From Atopobiaceae bacterium (lineage in GTDB: Bacteria > Actinomycetota > Coriobacteriia > Coriobacteriales > Atopobiaceae), in the NCBI GenBank assembly GCA_015258485.1, contig JABZIF010000025.1, forward strand, positions 1 to 13,085: a DNA stretch of 13,085 nucleotides, given 5' to 3'. This document shows, in pieces, positions 6,669-13,085 of this stretch (within the stretch, counting starts at the first letter, position 1; every line of letters begins with the position of its first letter). The notes under the pieces were generated by a model. It made no database searches. It had not been told where the DNA came from and saw only the letters and a list, made by a program, of their open reading frames with translations. Position numbers and translations under genes: made by a program.

Positions 6669-7172
6669 ATGAGCAAGACTAATTTGAACAATGATCTCAA
6701 TTCTGAAAAGCGTATTTCTGAGTCACCAGAGTATCCTAGTGAGACTAACGAAGGCTCGAGTGGGATTCAAGAAAAAGAGCATATTCCTTTAGAAAAAATG
6801 TCTTCTCGACAAATTGGACAAAAAGGTGAAGAAATTGCTGCTAAATACTTGATAAAAAGAGGATATAAAGTTTTGCAATCCAATTGGAAATGTCAGGTTG
6901 GAGAGGTAGATATTGTAGCGGAGGATAACAATAACGTTGTTCTTGTTGAAGTAAAAACAAGACGTATTGCACATAAAGATGACAGTGTAATGCCAGAGCT
7001 TGCCGTTACAAAAGCAAAACAAGAAAAATATCGGACGTTGGCGCTTATGTATGCAGCTCTTCATCCTGCTTTAGAGTCAATTCGATTTGATGTTATTGCC
7101 ATTAATCTCGTAGCTCCAAGTACTGCAAGTCTTAGACATTTAATTGGAGCTTTTAGCTGGGATGAGCAATGA
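6669..7172 (+). CDS. yraN: YraN/UPF0102 family nuclease-fold protein
   Basis: This 167-residue protein has its UPF0102 domain starting at about residue 46: SSRQIGQKGEEIAAKYLIKRGYKVL, then GEVDIVAED and VVLVEVKTRR. Glu79, Asp81, Glu94 and Lys96 form the E-D-ExK pattern of Holliday-junction-resolvase/PD-(D/E)XK-like nuclease folds. Biochemical function is not settled for the family. Residues 1-45 are an extra hydrophilic segment rich in Ser, Glu and Asn, not seen in typical 115-125-residue members. ATG 6669 has AAAGGAA upstream with about 5 nt spacing; a start 14 codons earlier (6627) lacks an SD. Its TGA overlaps the comM ATG (ATGA at 7169-7172), implying translational coupling. The yraN-comM-dprA linkage is common in bacteria. 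Confidence 0.92.
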   Translation: MSKTNLNNDLNSEKRISESPEYPSETNEGSSGIQEKEHIPLEKMSSRQIGQKGEEIAAKYLIKRGYKVLQSNWKCQVGEVDIVAEDNNNVVLVEVKTRRIAHKDDSVMPELAVTKAKQEKYRTLALMYAALHPALESIRFDVIAINLVAPSTASLRHLIGAFSWDEQ

Positions 7173-8665
7173 ATAATACAACTGTTTGTGTGCATACAGC
7201 AACGCTTAGAGGAATTGAAGCCATTCCAGTTGATGTTGAGGTAGGAGTATCTGGCGGAATACCTGGAATAACAATCGTGGGAATGCCTGATAACACTATT
7301 ATGGAATCCCGTTCGCGTGTACGATGCTCACTTAAATCAGTTGGTTTTTCTATTCCAAGATTGCTTCTTACAGTTAATTTAACTCCTGCAGATATTAAAA
7401 AGAGTGGAACAGGATTTGACCTTCCCATTGCGGTAGCAATTCTTGTGGCAACAGGCCAGATTCCAAAAGAAATAATTAAAAATCGACTCTTTGTGGGTGA
7501 GCTTTCTTTGAATGGAGAGATTGCTTCTGTTAGAGGAGTTGCCGCGTATGCAATGCTTGCAAAAAGATTAGGTATGAAGCTTATAACATCCGAGGCATCT
7601 AACTTGATAGGGTCTGAATGGAAGCATGTAGTTGAGATTCATTCTTTGTTGCAGGTTAGTCTCTCTGATCCATCGTTTTGTAAGCCACGTTATAATCAGA
7701 GAAAAAAGTCTCTGTCGCTTCCAGACATTGAAGAAGCTGACTTTGAAGAGGTTATTGATCAAGAGCTAGTTAAACGCGCCATTATCATTGCAGCAACGGG
7801 AAATCTTGGCATGCTCATGATTGGTCCACCTGGTGCTGGTAAAACTATGTTGGCAAAGAGAATTCCAACGGTGTTGCCAAAATTAACTAAAGAAGAGCTT
7901 GATGAGGTCCTCCTTATTCATTCAGTTGCTGGATGTGAAACAGAAGCAATTCAAGCAGGTATTAGACCATTTAGAGCTCCACATCATTCAGCATCGGTGG
8001 CTGGAATGATTGGTGGTGGACGACCTGTCATACCAGGAGAGATTTCTCTTGCTCATAGAGGAGTTCTATTTTTAGATGAACTTCCTGAATTTGCATCAAA
8101 TACCTTGCAGGTTCTGAGACAGCCCATGGAAGAGGGATACATTCGGCTTGCCCGAGTTGATGGAATTTATAAATTTCCGTCTCAATTTCAACTAGTTGCC
8201 GCTGCTAATCCCTGTCCATGTGGCTATCTTGGCGAAAAAGGACATACCTGTAAATGCTCTCCAACAAAAATTTCCTCGTATCAGTCAAAAATTGGAGGTC
8301 CTCTTATGGATCGAATTGATATTGTTTGTGATGTTGCGCGTCCTTCCTCTAAGCGAATTATACAAGGGGAAGTAGGACTTTCATCTGCGGCTATGAGAAC
8401 GTTGGTTCTTTCAGGAAGAGAATTTGCCTCGTGGCGAGAGGCGCATTTGATTTCAAGCGATAGTAGGCAAAAATATATCGAAACATTTGATGATTCTGCT
8501 CTTCAATTATTACATAGATTTGCGCATGGACTCAATTTGGGTGGAAGAGCCCTTACACGTACATGTAGAGTTGCAAGAACTATTGCAGATATTGCACATC
8601 ACAACAAGGTAACTAAGGATGATGTATCTGAAGCTGTTGCATATAGATCTAGGTCTTTGGAGTAG
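7169..8665 (+). CDS. comM: ComM-type AAA+ ATPase (YifB/Mg-chelatase-like)
   Basis: This 498-residue protein matches the usual length of about 500. The N-terminal Lon-protease-like (ChlI-N) domain covers roughly residues 1-190. The AAA+ core has Walker A GPPGAGKT (219-226) and Walker B VLFLDE (299-304). A four-Cys cluster (Cys349, 351, 361, 363; NPCPCGYLG then HTCKC) and a C-terminal helical Mg-chelatase-type domain follow. In Gram-negative transformable bacteria ComM is a hexameric helicase that drives branch migration of incoming single-stranded DNA during natural transformation; the role in this organism is inferred. It overlaps yraN by 4 nt and is followed by dprA after 2 nt, so the three are co-expressed. 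Arg is often AGA, unlike ppdK and rpsB. Confidence 0.95.
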   Translation: MNNTTVCVHTATLRGIEAIPVDVEVGVSGGIPGITIVGMPDNTIMESRSRVRCSLKSVGFSIPRLLLTVNLTPADIKKSGTGFDLPIAVAILVATGQIPKEIIKNRLFVGELSLNGEIASVRGVAAYAMLAKRLGMKLITSEASNLIGSEWKHVVEIHSLLQVSLSDPSFCKPRYNQRKKSLSLPDIEEADFEEVIDQELVKRAIIIAATGNLGMLMIGPPGAGKTMLAKRIPTVLPKLTKEELDEVLLIHSVAGCETEAIQAGIRPFRAPHHSASVAGMIGGGRPVIPGEISLAHRGVLFLDELPEFASNTLQVLRQPMEEGYIRLARVDGIYKFPSQFQLVAAANPCPCGYLGEKGHTCKCSPTKISSYQSKIGGPLMDRIDIVCDVARPSSKRIIQGEVGLSSAAMRTLVLSGREFASWREAHLISSDSRQKYIETFDDSALQLLHRFAHGLNLGGRALTRTCRVARTIADIAHHNKVTKDDVSEAVAYRSRSLE

Positions 8666-8667
8666 GT

Positions 8668-9543
8668 ATGGGCCGATGGAAGATTAACTCTAGTGATAAG
8701 AACTATCCGAGAGAATTGACTTTGCTACAGCATCCTCCTGAAGCTTTATACGGAATAGGAGATATAGATCTTTTTGGCACGCCATGTATTTCTGTTGTTG
8801 GTGCAAGGCGAGCAACTCCTTATGGCTTAGCGATTGCAGAAATGGTAGGCCGATGCGCTGCTGAAAATAACATTGTAGTGGTATCTGGGGGCGCTTTGGG
8901 TTGTGACTTTTGCGCTGGTATGGCTGCAATAAAGGCTGGTGGAAAAACGATTGTCGTATCAGGCTGTGGAGCGGATGTTGTATACCCTCAATCTTCATGT
9001 GAGTTATTTGATGCAGCTAAATCAGGAAAAGGGGCAGTTATTTCTTTGGATACGTGGGGCACGCTACCAAGGAGATATGCATTCCCACGAAGAAATGCGA
9101 TAATTGCTGCTTTGGGGAGTGTTCTTGTAGTAACCGAAGCGGGTCTTTGTTCTGGAACCATGAGTACGGCTGAATTTGCAAACTCTTTAGGTAAAACAAT
9201 TTATGCGGTTCCAGGCTCTATTTTTTCTCCAGCATCCGCGGGAACGAATAGACTGATTGCTAATGGCGCAACGATTATCCCTGATGAGACTTCACTGGCA
9301 CTTTCTTTTTCTCTTGATTTTGGATGTTTAGTAAGTGAGCAAACGGCTAAAAAAAGAAAAAATACTCCTCTTTTATCTGCTCTCATTGCATCACCTTCAA
9401 GACCTGAGGAGCTTGCCTGGAGATTATCAGAAAACGTGTTAACAATTTTACATTCTTTAACTGAATATGAAGCCCAAGGAGTGGTAAAAAGATTACCTGA
9501 TGGAAGGTATACTCCTAGTAAAGAGTTTTATGTGAATGAGTAA
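8668..9543 (+). CDS. dprA: DNA-processing protein DprA (Smf), variant
   Basis: This 291-residue protein binds incoming ssDNA and loads RecA during transformation in studied bacteria. The Rossmann-like core is visible: ISVVGARRATPYG (41-53), VVSGGALGCD (71-80), GADVVYP, FPRRNAII (139-146), EAGLCSGTMSTAEFA (157-171) and YAVPGSI. A short C-terminal winged-helix-like segment (RPEELAWRL.. ..VVKRLPDGRY) follows. The N-terminal SAM-like domain of some DprAs is absent. The usual G-I-D-x-x-A-H motif reads GCDFCAG (78-84), so the conserved His is Gly84; the usual Ser-Glu before the GTPP loop reads SLDTWGTLP. SD GGAG sits within the end of comM, 5 nt before the ATG. It could have altered nucleic-acid binding. 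The family call itself is firm. Confidence 0.92.
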   Translation: MGRWKINSSDKNYPRELTLLQHPPEALYGIGDIDLFGTPCISVVGARRATPYGLAIAEMVGRCAAENNIVVVSGGALGCDFCAGMAAIKAGGKTIVVSGCGADVVYPQSSCELFDAAKSGKGAVISLDTWGTLPRRYAFPRRNAIIAALGSVLVVTEAGLCSGTMSTAEFANSLGKTIYAVPGSIFSPASAGTNRLIANGATIIPDETSLALSFSLDFGCLVSEQTAKKRKNTPLLSALIASPSRPEELAWRLSENVLTILHSLTEYEAQGVVKRLPDGRYTPSKEFYVNE

Positions 9544-9562
9544 AAGTTGTGATAGGAAAAAA

Positions 9563-10906
9563 ATGTTACAAAAAGTAACAGTAGTAGGTGCTGGACTCGC
9601 TGGAAGTGAATGTGCACTTCAACTTGCCTCTAGAGGCATTTCTGTTGAGCTTATTGAGCAAAGACCAGTACGCTTTTCTCCCGCGCATCATACCGATATG
9701 TTTGCGGAACTGGTATGTTCTAATTCATTAAAGTCGACAAAGGAAGACTCTGCTGCGGGTATTTTGAAGTATGAGCTTAAAAGAATGAATAGTTATCTTT
9801 TGCGTTTTGCAGAAGAAAATGCTGTACCCGCTGGCGGAGCTCTTGCGGTAAATCGTAAAGAGTTTTCTCAAGCAGTTACACGTGCGATTATAGACAATCC
9901 GAACATTCATGTTATCCATACTGAAGTAACGCATCTTACTGAGTTTCCAACAGTGATTGCTGCCGGACCTTTATGTTCAGATAGTCTGTATGATGCAATT
10001 TCCAAAAAAATTGGCACAAAAAAAATGTCTTTTTTTGATGCAGCAGCTCCTATTGTTTCAGAGGATTCTATTGATCAATCTATTGCGTTTTCTCAGTCTC
10101 GCTATGAAGATTTTGGAATAGGGGACTACTTAAATTGTCCTATGAATAAAGATGAATACGATGTCTTTGTTGATGAACTTCTTGCCGCTCGTCGAGTTAT
10201 TGGACATGATTTTGATCAATCGGATTTATTCCAAGCATGTCAGCCCATTGAGGAGGTTGCACGGACTGGTCATGATTCCATTAGATTTGGAGCGCTTAAA
10301 CCAGTAGGCTTAATTGATCCTCGAACAGGTAAAAGACCGTGGGCTGCAGTTCAACTCAGAGCAGAAAATACTGCTAAAACGGCATTTAATTTAGTTGGGT
10401 TTCAAACAAATTTGGCCTGGGGAGAACAAAAACGAGTCTTTTCTTTGATTCCAGGATTAGAGCATGCTGAGTTTGTTCGCTATGGCGTGATGCATAGAAA
10501 TTCATTTGTTGATGCCCCACATGCCCTTGATTCGGTTTTTGGAATACCGGGAACAAATACAATTCTTGCAGGTCAGATTACAGGTACTGAAGGATATGTC
10601 GAAGCAATTGCATCTGGTTTATGTGCCGCTGTAAATATGTTTGCTCGATTGAAAAATGTCAAACCTTTAGCGCTACCTCTTACTACGTCTTTTGGCTCAT
10701 TAGTTGGATATGCCACTAATCCAGATACAAAAGATTATCAACCCATGCATGTTAATTTTGGAATCTTCGAGCCACTTTCTGAACATATTAAGAGAAAAGA
10801 TGAACGTCGCCAGAAGATGGCTGATCGTGCGCATAGAGATTTTGATGCCTATATCAGTTCCCGTTCTGAGCTCTTTGAAGGTTATGGAGGAAACTGCTGT
10901 GTGTAA
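9563..10906 (+). CDS. trmFO: Folate/FAD-dependent tRNA (uracil-54-C5) methyltransferase
   Basis: This 447-residue flavoprotein makes 5-methyluridine at position 54 of the tRNA T-loop using methylene-tetrahydrofolate and FAD. FAD-binding GAGLAGSE lies at 9-16. SPAHHTDMFAELVCSNSLKS contains Cys52, and QACQPIEEVARTG contains Cys226; these match the two functional cysteines (53 and 226) of the Bacillus enzyme. ALKPVGLIDPRTG.. ..WAAVQLRAEN is a further hallmark. I chose ATG 9563 because AGGAAAA precedes it and MLQKVTVVGAGLAG aligns with family starts; ATG 9536 overlaps dprA and has no good SD. In Bacillus, topA separates dprA from trmFO; here dprA ends 19 nt before trmFO. Inference: TrmFO would supply m5U54 in this organism. 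Confidence 0.95.
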   Translation: MLQKVTVVGAGLAGSECALQLASRGISVELIEQRPVRFSPAHHTDMFAELVCSNSLKSTKEDSAAGILKYELKRMNSYLLRFAEENAVPAGGALAVNRKEFSQAVTRAIIDNPNIHVIHTEVTHLTEFPTVIAAGPLCSDSLYDAISKKIGTKKMSFFDAAAPIVSEDSIDQSIAFSQSRYEDFGIGDYLNCPMNKDEYDVFVDELLAARRVIGHDFDQSDLFQACQPIEEVARTGHDSIRFGALKPVGLIDPRTGKRPWAAVQLRAENTAKTAFNLVGFQTNLAWGEQKRVFSLIPGLEHAEFVRYGVMHRNSFVDAPHALDSVFGIPGTNTILAGQITGTEGYVEAIASGLCAAVNMFARLKNVKPLALPLTTSFGSLVGYATNPDTKDYQPMHVNFGIFEPLSEHIKRKDERRQKMADRAHRDFDAYISSRSELFEGYGGNCCV

Positions 10907-11816
10907 TCTTTCAAAAATAGATGGAACTTCTCATCAATTTATTGAATACCTAAAGAGAGTAAGAAACCTTTCTGATAATACACTTCGTTCGTATCAAACT
11001 GATCTTGAAGCATATGAACGCTGGTGTGACAGAGAAAAGATCGATGTGTTACAGGTAAATCACAGGAATTTGCGTTTTTACTTAGCCTATCTTAAACAGG
11101 CTCAATATTCTGCTAAAACGCTGAATAGACATCTATCTGCTTTGCGAGGATTCTATAAGTGGTTACAACAAGAAAAATTTATTAACACTAATCCAACGCT
11201 TTCTCTTACAAACCCTCGAGCTCCTAGAGTTCTCCCACATACTATAAGTGATGCAGATATTAATGCATTGTTTGATCAATGTGATGTAACTACTGTAGAG
11301 GGTGTGCGTGACAGAGCGTTTTTGGAATTTTTATATGCAACCGGGGCTCGTATCTCAGAAGCTGCCACATTGACGTTAGACCATCTTGATTTAGGCAATG
11401 GTAGTGTTCGAATTTTTGGTAAAGGATCAAAAGAGAGAATAGTTCCTCTTTATGAATCAGCGATTTATTGGCTTAATAAGTATATAAAATCGTCAAGGCC
11501 AACCCTTATGCTTAAAGATAAAAAGAAGCGTAATCATAAGGTACTTTTTATATCCGTAAGAGGAAATGACATGAGCGCCGATTCACTTCGTAAGGTTTTC
11601 TCGTCATATCTTTCTAAAGCTGGACTTGATTCAACATTGTCTCCACATGCAATGCGTCATACGTATGCAACTGAGTTGTTGAGCGGTGGGGCTGATTTAC
11701 GTATTGTTCAAGAGTTGCTTGGACATGAATCGCTTTCAACAACACAGGTGTATACCCACCTATCTGTTGATAGGTTAAAAGAGGCAGCAAAATCTGCTCA
11801 TCCTCGTTCAAAGTAG
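10899..11816 (+). CDS. xerC: Tyrosine recombinase XerC/XerD type
   Basis: This 305-residue protein has the normal Xer length. An N-terminal SAM-like core-binding domain (FIEYLKRVRNLSDNTLRSYQTDL) precedes the catalytic domain. The complete active-site set is visible: Arg151 (ATGARISEA), Lys of GKGSKERIVPL (175/178), His250 and Arg253 (HAMRHTYATELL), His276 (LLGHESLSTTQ) and nucleophile Tyr285 (VYTHL). It should resolve chromosome dimers at dif, acting with a partner or alone. I chose GTG 10899 because a perfect GGAGG (10886-10890) sits 8 nt upstream; the in-frame ATG 10884 overlaps that SD. It overlaps the trmFO end by 8 nt. The trmFO-xerC linkage matches Bacillus (trmFO-codV) and argues for a housekeeping Xer rather than a phage integrase; XerC versus XerD cannot be settled here. 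Confidence 0.92.
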   Translation: MCNLSKIDGTSHQFIEYLKRVRNLSDNTLRSYQTDLEAYERWCDREKIDVLQVNHRNLRFYLAYLKQAQYSAKTLNRHLSALRGFYKWLQQEKFINTNPTLSLTNPRAPRVLPHTISDADINALFDQCDVTTVEGVRDRAFLEFLYATGARISEAATLTLDHLDLGNGSVRIFGKGSKERIVPLYESAIYWLNKYIKSSRPTLMLKDKKKRNHKVLFISVRGNDMSADSLRKVFSSYLSKAGLDSTLSPHAMRHTYATELLSGGADLRIVQELLGHESLSTTQVYTHLSVDRLKEAAKSAHPRSK

Positions 11817-11836
11817 TAGCAAGTTTCTGCTATACT
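11807..11836 (+). promoter_or_regulatory. Promoter of the rpsB-tsf operon
   Basis: TTCAAA (11807-11812, four of six to the -35 consensus) lies 18 nt before TATACT (11831-11836), which carries the TGn extension (TGCTATACT, 11828-11836). The -35 overlaps the last codons of xerC. A small inverted repeat, TAGCA (11817-11821) with TGCTA (11828-11832), overlaps the spacer and -10. Predicted transcription start is at 11842 or 11843. Confidence 0.7.
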
Positions 11837-11840
11837 TTCA

Positions 11841-11971
11841 CAGGTTGTGTAGAGATACAACCTGCTGTTACCAAACAGTATAACTACACACGTACGACTA
11901 CTTGTTTGCCGTGGTGCCTATGACTGAGCCAGGTTTTAGGTGGTCAAATAGGGTCTGAACTCGTACGGAGG
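11841..11971 (+). promoter_or_regulatory. Folded 5' leader of rpsB, candidate S2 autoregulatory RNA
   Basis: Four nested or consecutive pairings are readable. (a) CAGGTTGT (11841-11848) pairs perfectly with ACAACCTG (11857-11864), extendable to 10 bp with an AGAG loop, right at the predicted 5' end. (b) CTGTT (11865-11869) pairs with AACAG (11874-11878). (c) CGTACGA (11891-11897) pairs perfectly with TCGTACG (11961-11967), whose last G is the first base of the GGAGG at 11967-11971. (d) Inside c, CCTAT-GAC (11917-11924) pairs with GTC-AA-ATAGG (11943-11952), with GCC/GGT continuing inside. S2 represses rpsB-tsf through its leader in E. coli; the same role here is inference. I do not recognise this fold as a named family. 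Confidence 0.5.
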
Positions 11972-11991
11972 ATTAACCAATGGAGGTAAAA

Positions 11992-12732
11992 ATGGCTGCA
12001 AAGATTACTATTCAGACACTTTTAGACGCTGGTTGCCACTATGGTCATCAAACCCGTCGTTGGAACCCAAAGATGAAACCTTATATCTTTGGTGAGCGTA
12101 ACGGTATCTACATTCTTGACCTTAAGCAAACTATGCTTGGTGCTGACGCTGCTTATACGTTCCTGAAAAACGTTGCTTCTAAGGGTGGCCGCATTTTGTT
12201 TGTTGGCACTAAGAAACAGGCTCAAGAGCCAATCGCAACTGAGGCAACTCGTGCTAACATGCCCTACATCAATCAGCGTTGGCTTGGTGGTATGCTCACC
12301 AACTTTGTTACCATGCGTTCTCGCATTAAACGCCTTGAGGAGCTTGAGGCAATGGTAGAGGATGGTCGTATGGCAACGCTTCCTAAGAAGGAGCAAGCTC
12401 TTAAAAACAAAGAGCTTTCTAAGCTACAGCTTAACCTTGGTGGCGTTCGTGATATGACGTCTCTTCCACAAGTTATTTTTGTTGTTGATTCAAAGCGTGA
12501 AGAAAATGCTATTCGTGAGGCAAATCGTCTTCACATCCCCGTTGTAGCTCTTCTTGATACCAATTCTGATCCAGACGTTATTGATTATGGTATTCCTGCA
12601 AATGACGACGCAATTCGTTCTATTTCTCTTATGTGCCAGCTTGCTGCTGATGCAATTCTTGCAGGTAGTGGCAAGGAGCAAATTTCTGCAGAAGAGATGG
12701 CTGCAAAGGCAGAGACTCCAGCAGCTGAGTAA
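11992..12732 (+). CDS. rpsB: 30S ribosomal protein S2
   Basis: This 246-residue small-subunit protein binds late in 30S assembly near S1. [69 protein letters not shown] and [14 protein letters not shown] are S2 hallmarks. Two in-frame ATGs each have a perfect SD: ATG 11980 (GGAGG 11967-11971, 8 nt) and ATG 11992 (GGAGG 11982-11986, 5 nt). I prefer 11992 because [14 protein letters not shown] aligns end-to-end with the family N-terminus; starting at 11980 adds MEVK (250 residues). tsf follows after 52 nt with no terminator, the near-universal rpsB-tsf operon. Codons are of the highly expressed type. Confidence 0.97.
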   Translation: MAAKITIQTLLDAGCHYGHQTRRWNPKMKPYIFGERNGIYILDLKQTMLGADAAYTFLKNVASKGGRILFVGTKKQAQEPIATEATRANMPYINQRWLGGMLTNFVTMRSRIKRLEELEAMVEDGRMATLPKKEQALKNKELSKLQLNLGGVRDMTSLPQVIFVVDSKREENAIREANRLHIPVVALLDTNSDPDVIDYGIPANDDAIRSISLMCQLAADAILAGSGKEQISAEEMAAKAETPAAE

Positions 12733-12784
12733 TTCTTAGTGAAAAAGTTTGTTGTTCAATTCGTAGTTTATTTGGGAGGAAAAT

Positions 12785-13085
12785 ATGGCACAAATTACTG
12801 CCGCACTTGTTAAGCAGCTTCGCGATATGACCAGCTCTCCTATGATGGAGTGCAAGAAAGCTCTTGTTGAGGCTGACGGAGATCTTGACAAGGCAGTAGA
12901 CATTCTTCGTACCATGGGCGTTGCTAAGGCTGTTAAGCGCGCTGGTCGCGAGACAAACGAGGGAACTATTGCCACCTTTATCAGTCCTGATGGTAAAACG
13001 GGTGCAATCCTTGAGCTCTCCTGTGAGACCGACTTTGTTGGCACTAACCCTCAGTTCACTGGATTTGCTGCTGACTTAGCAGAGG
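12785..13085 (+). CDS. tsf: Elongation factor Ts, N-terminal part (3' end outside window)
   Basis: The frame is open to the window end, giving about 100 residues. MAQITAALVKQLRDMTSSPMMECKKAL followed by ADGDLDKAVDILRTMGVAKAVKRAGRETNEG is the EF-Ts N-terminal UBA-like domain. LELSCETDFVGTNPQF is the TDFV motif that contacts EF-Tu during GDP/GTP exchange; the residue after TDFV is Gly rather than the common Ala. SD GGGAGGA (12774-12780) is 4 nt before the ATG. It is co-transcribed with rpsB. The family call is firm. Confidence 0.95.
   Translation, partial: MAQITAALVKQLRDMTSSPMMECKKALVEADGDLDKAVDILRTMGVAKAVKRAGRETNEGTIATFISPDGKTGAILELSCETDFVGTNPQFTGFAADLAE

Noticed and set aside
10704..10898. 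Longer N-terminus for XerC overlapping trmFO by about 200 nt
   Set aside because: The added residues are the out-of-frame shadow of trmFO; a GTG with a perfect SD at 10899 gives the normal family length.
10899..11816. Tyrosine recombinase as a sign of an integrated element
   Set aside because: Conserved housekeeping neighbours, standard Xer length and motifs, and no att-like repeats or cargo genes point to a chromosomal Xer protein.
12736..13044. 102-residue open frame on the minus strand over tsf
   Set aside because: It is antisense to clear EF-Ts coding sequence, with no recognisable family and no SD.
1..13085. CRISPR arrays, tRNA/rRNA genes, insertion sequences, toxin-antitoxin or defence genes
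   Set aside because: I looked for regularly spaced repeats, cloverleaf-like ends, terminal inverted repeats and small paired ORFs on both strands and found none that held up.

Overview
This is an ordinary bacterial housekeeping stretch. Every gene lies on the + strand, base composition is AT-leaning (my eye estimate is a GC content in the low-to-mid 40s percent), and almost every gene has a clear Shine-Dalgarno sequence. The gene order glyS - PPDK-regulator-like gene - ppdK - dgt is the arrangement known from clostridia. The order rnhB - yraN - comM - dprA - trmFO - xerC - rpsB - tsf resembles the Bacillus/clostridial order. Protein flavour and low GC fit a low-GC member of the Coriobacteriia (Atopobium/Lancefieldella/Fannyhessea type). 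That is inference from remembered family features; a low-GC Firmicute is the main alternative.

Layout: (1) 1-1015 holds the 3' end of glyS, then a short gene matching only the N-terminal half of the PEP synthase/PPDK regulatory protein family (DUF299), closed by a strong intrinsic terminator. (2) 1016-4037 holds a roughly 200-nt upstream region with a possible operator, then a complete pyruvate phosphate dikinase gene and its terminator. (3) 4052-5148 holds a dGTPase-like HD phosphohydrolase with its own extended -10 promoter. (4) 5168-5646 is a stand-alone rplS unit with promoter, structured 5' leader and terminator. (5) 5683-6456 is rnhB. (6) 6457-6668 is a very AT-rich gap. (7) 6669-11816 is a tightly packed operon, yraN-comM-dprA-trmFO-xerC, with overlaps or gaps of 20 nt or less. 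It covers DNA uptake/recombination (ComM, DprA), tRNA T-loop methylation (TrmFO) and chromosome dimer resolution (XerC). (8) 11807-13085 is the rpsB-tsf translation operon, with its own promoter and a folded leader of about 140 nt; tsf runs off the window.

No mobile element, CRISPR array, tRNA or rRNA gene was seen, and I found no clear new multi-gene system. The points most worth following are the half-length DUF299 protein beside a PPDK that keeps its regulatory Thr/His pair, the structured rpsB leader whose long-range stem reaches the ribosome binding site, a smaller structured rplS leader, and a DprA lacking the usual histidine of its nucleotide-fold motif.
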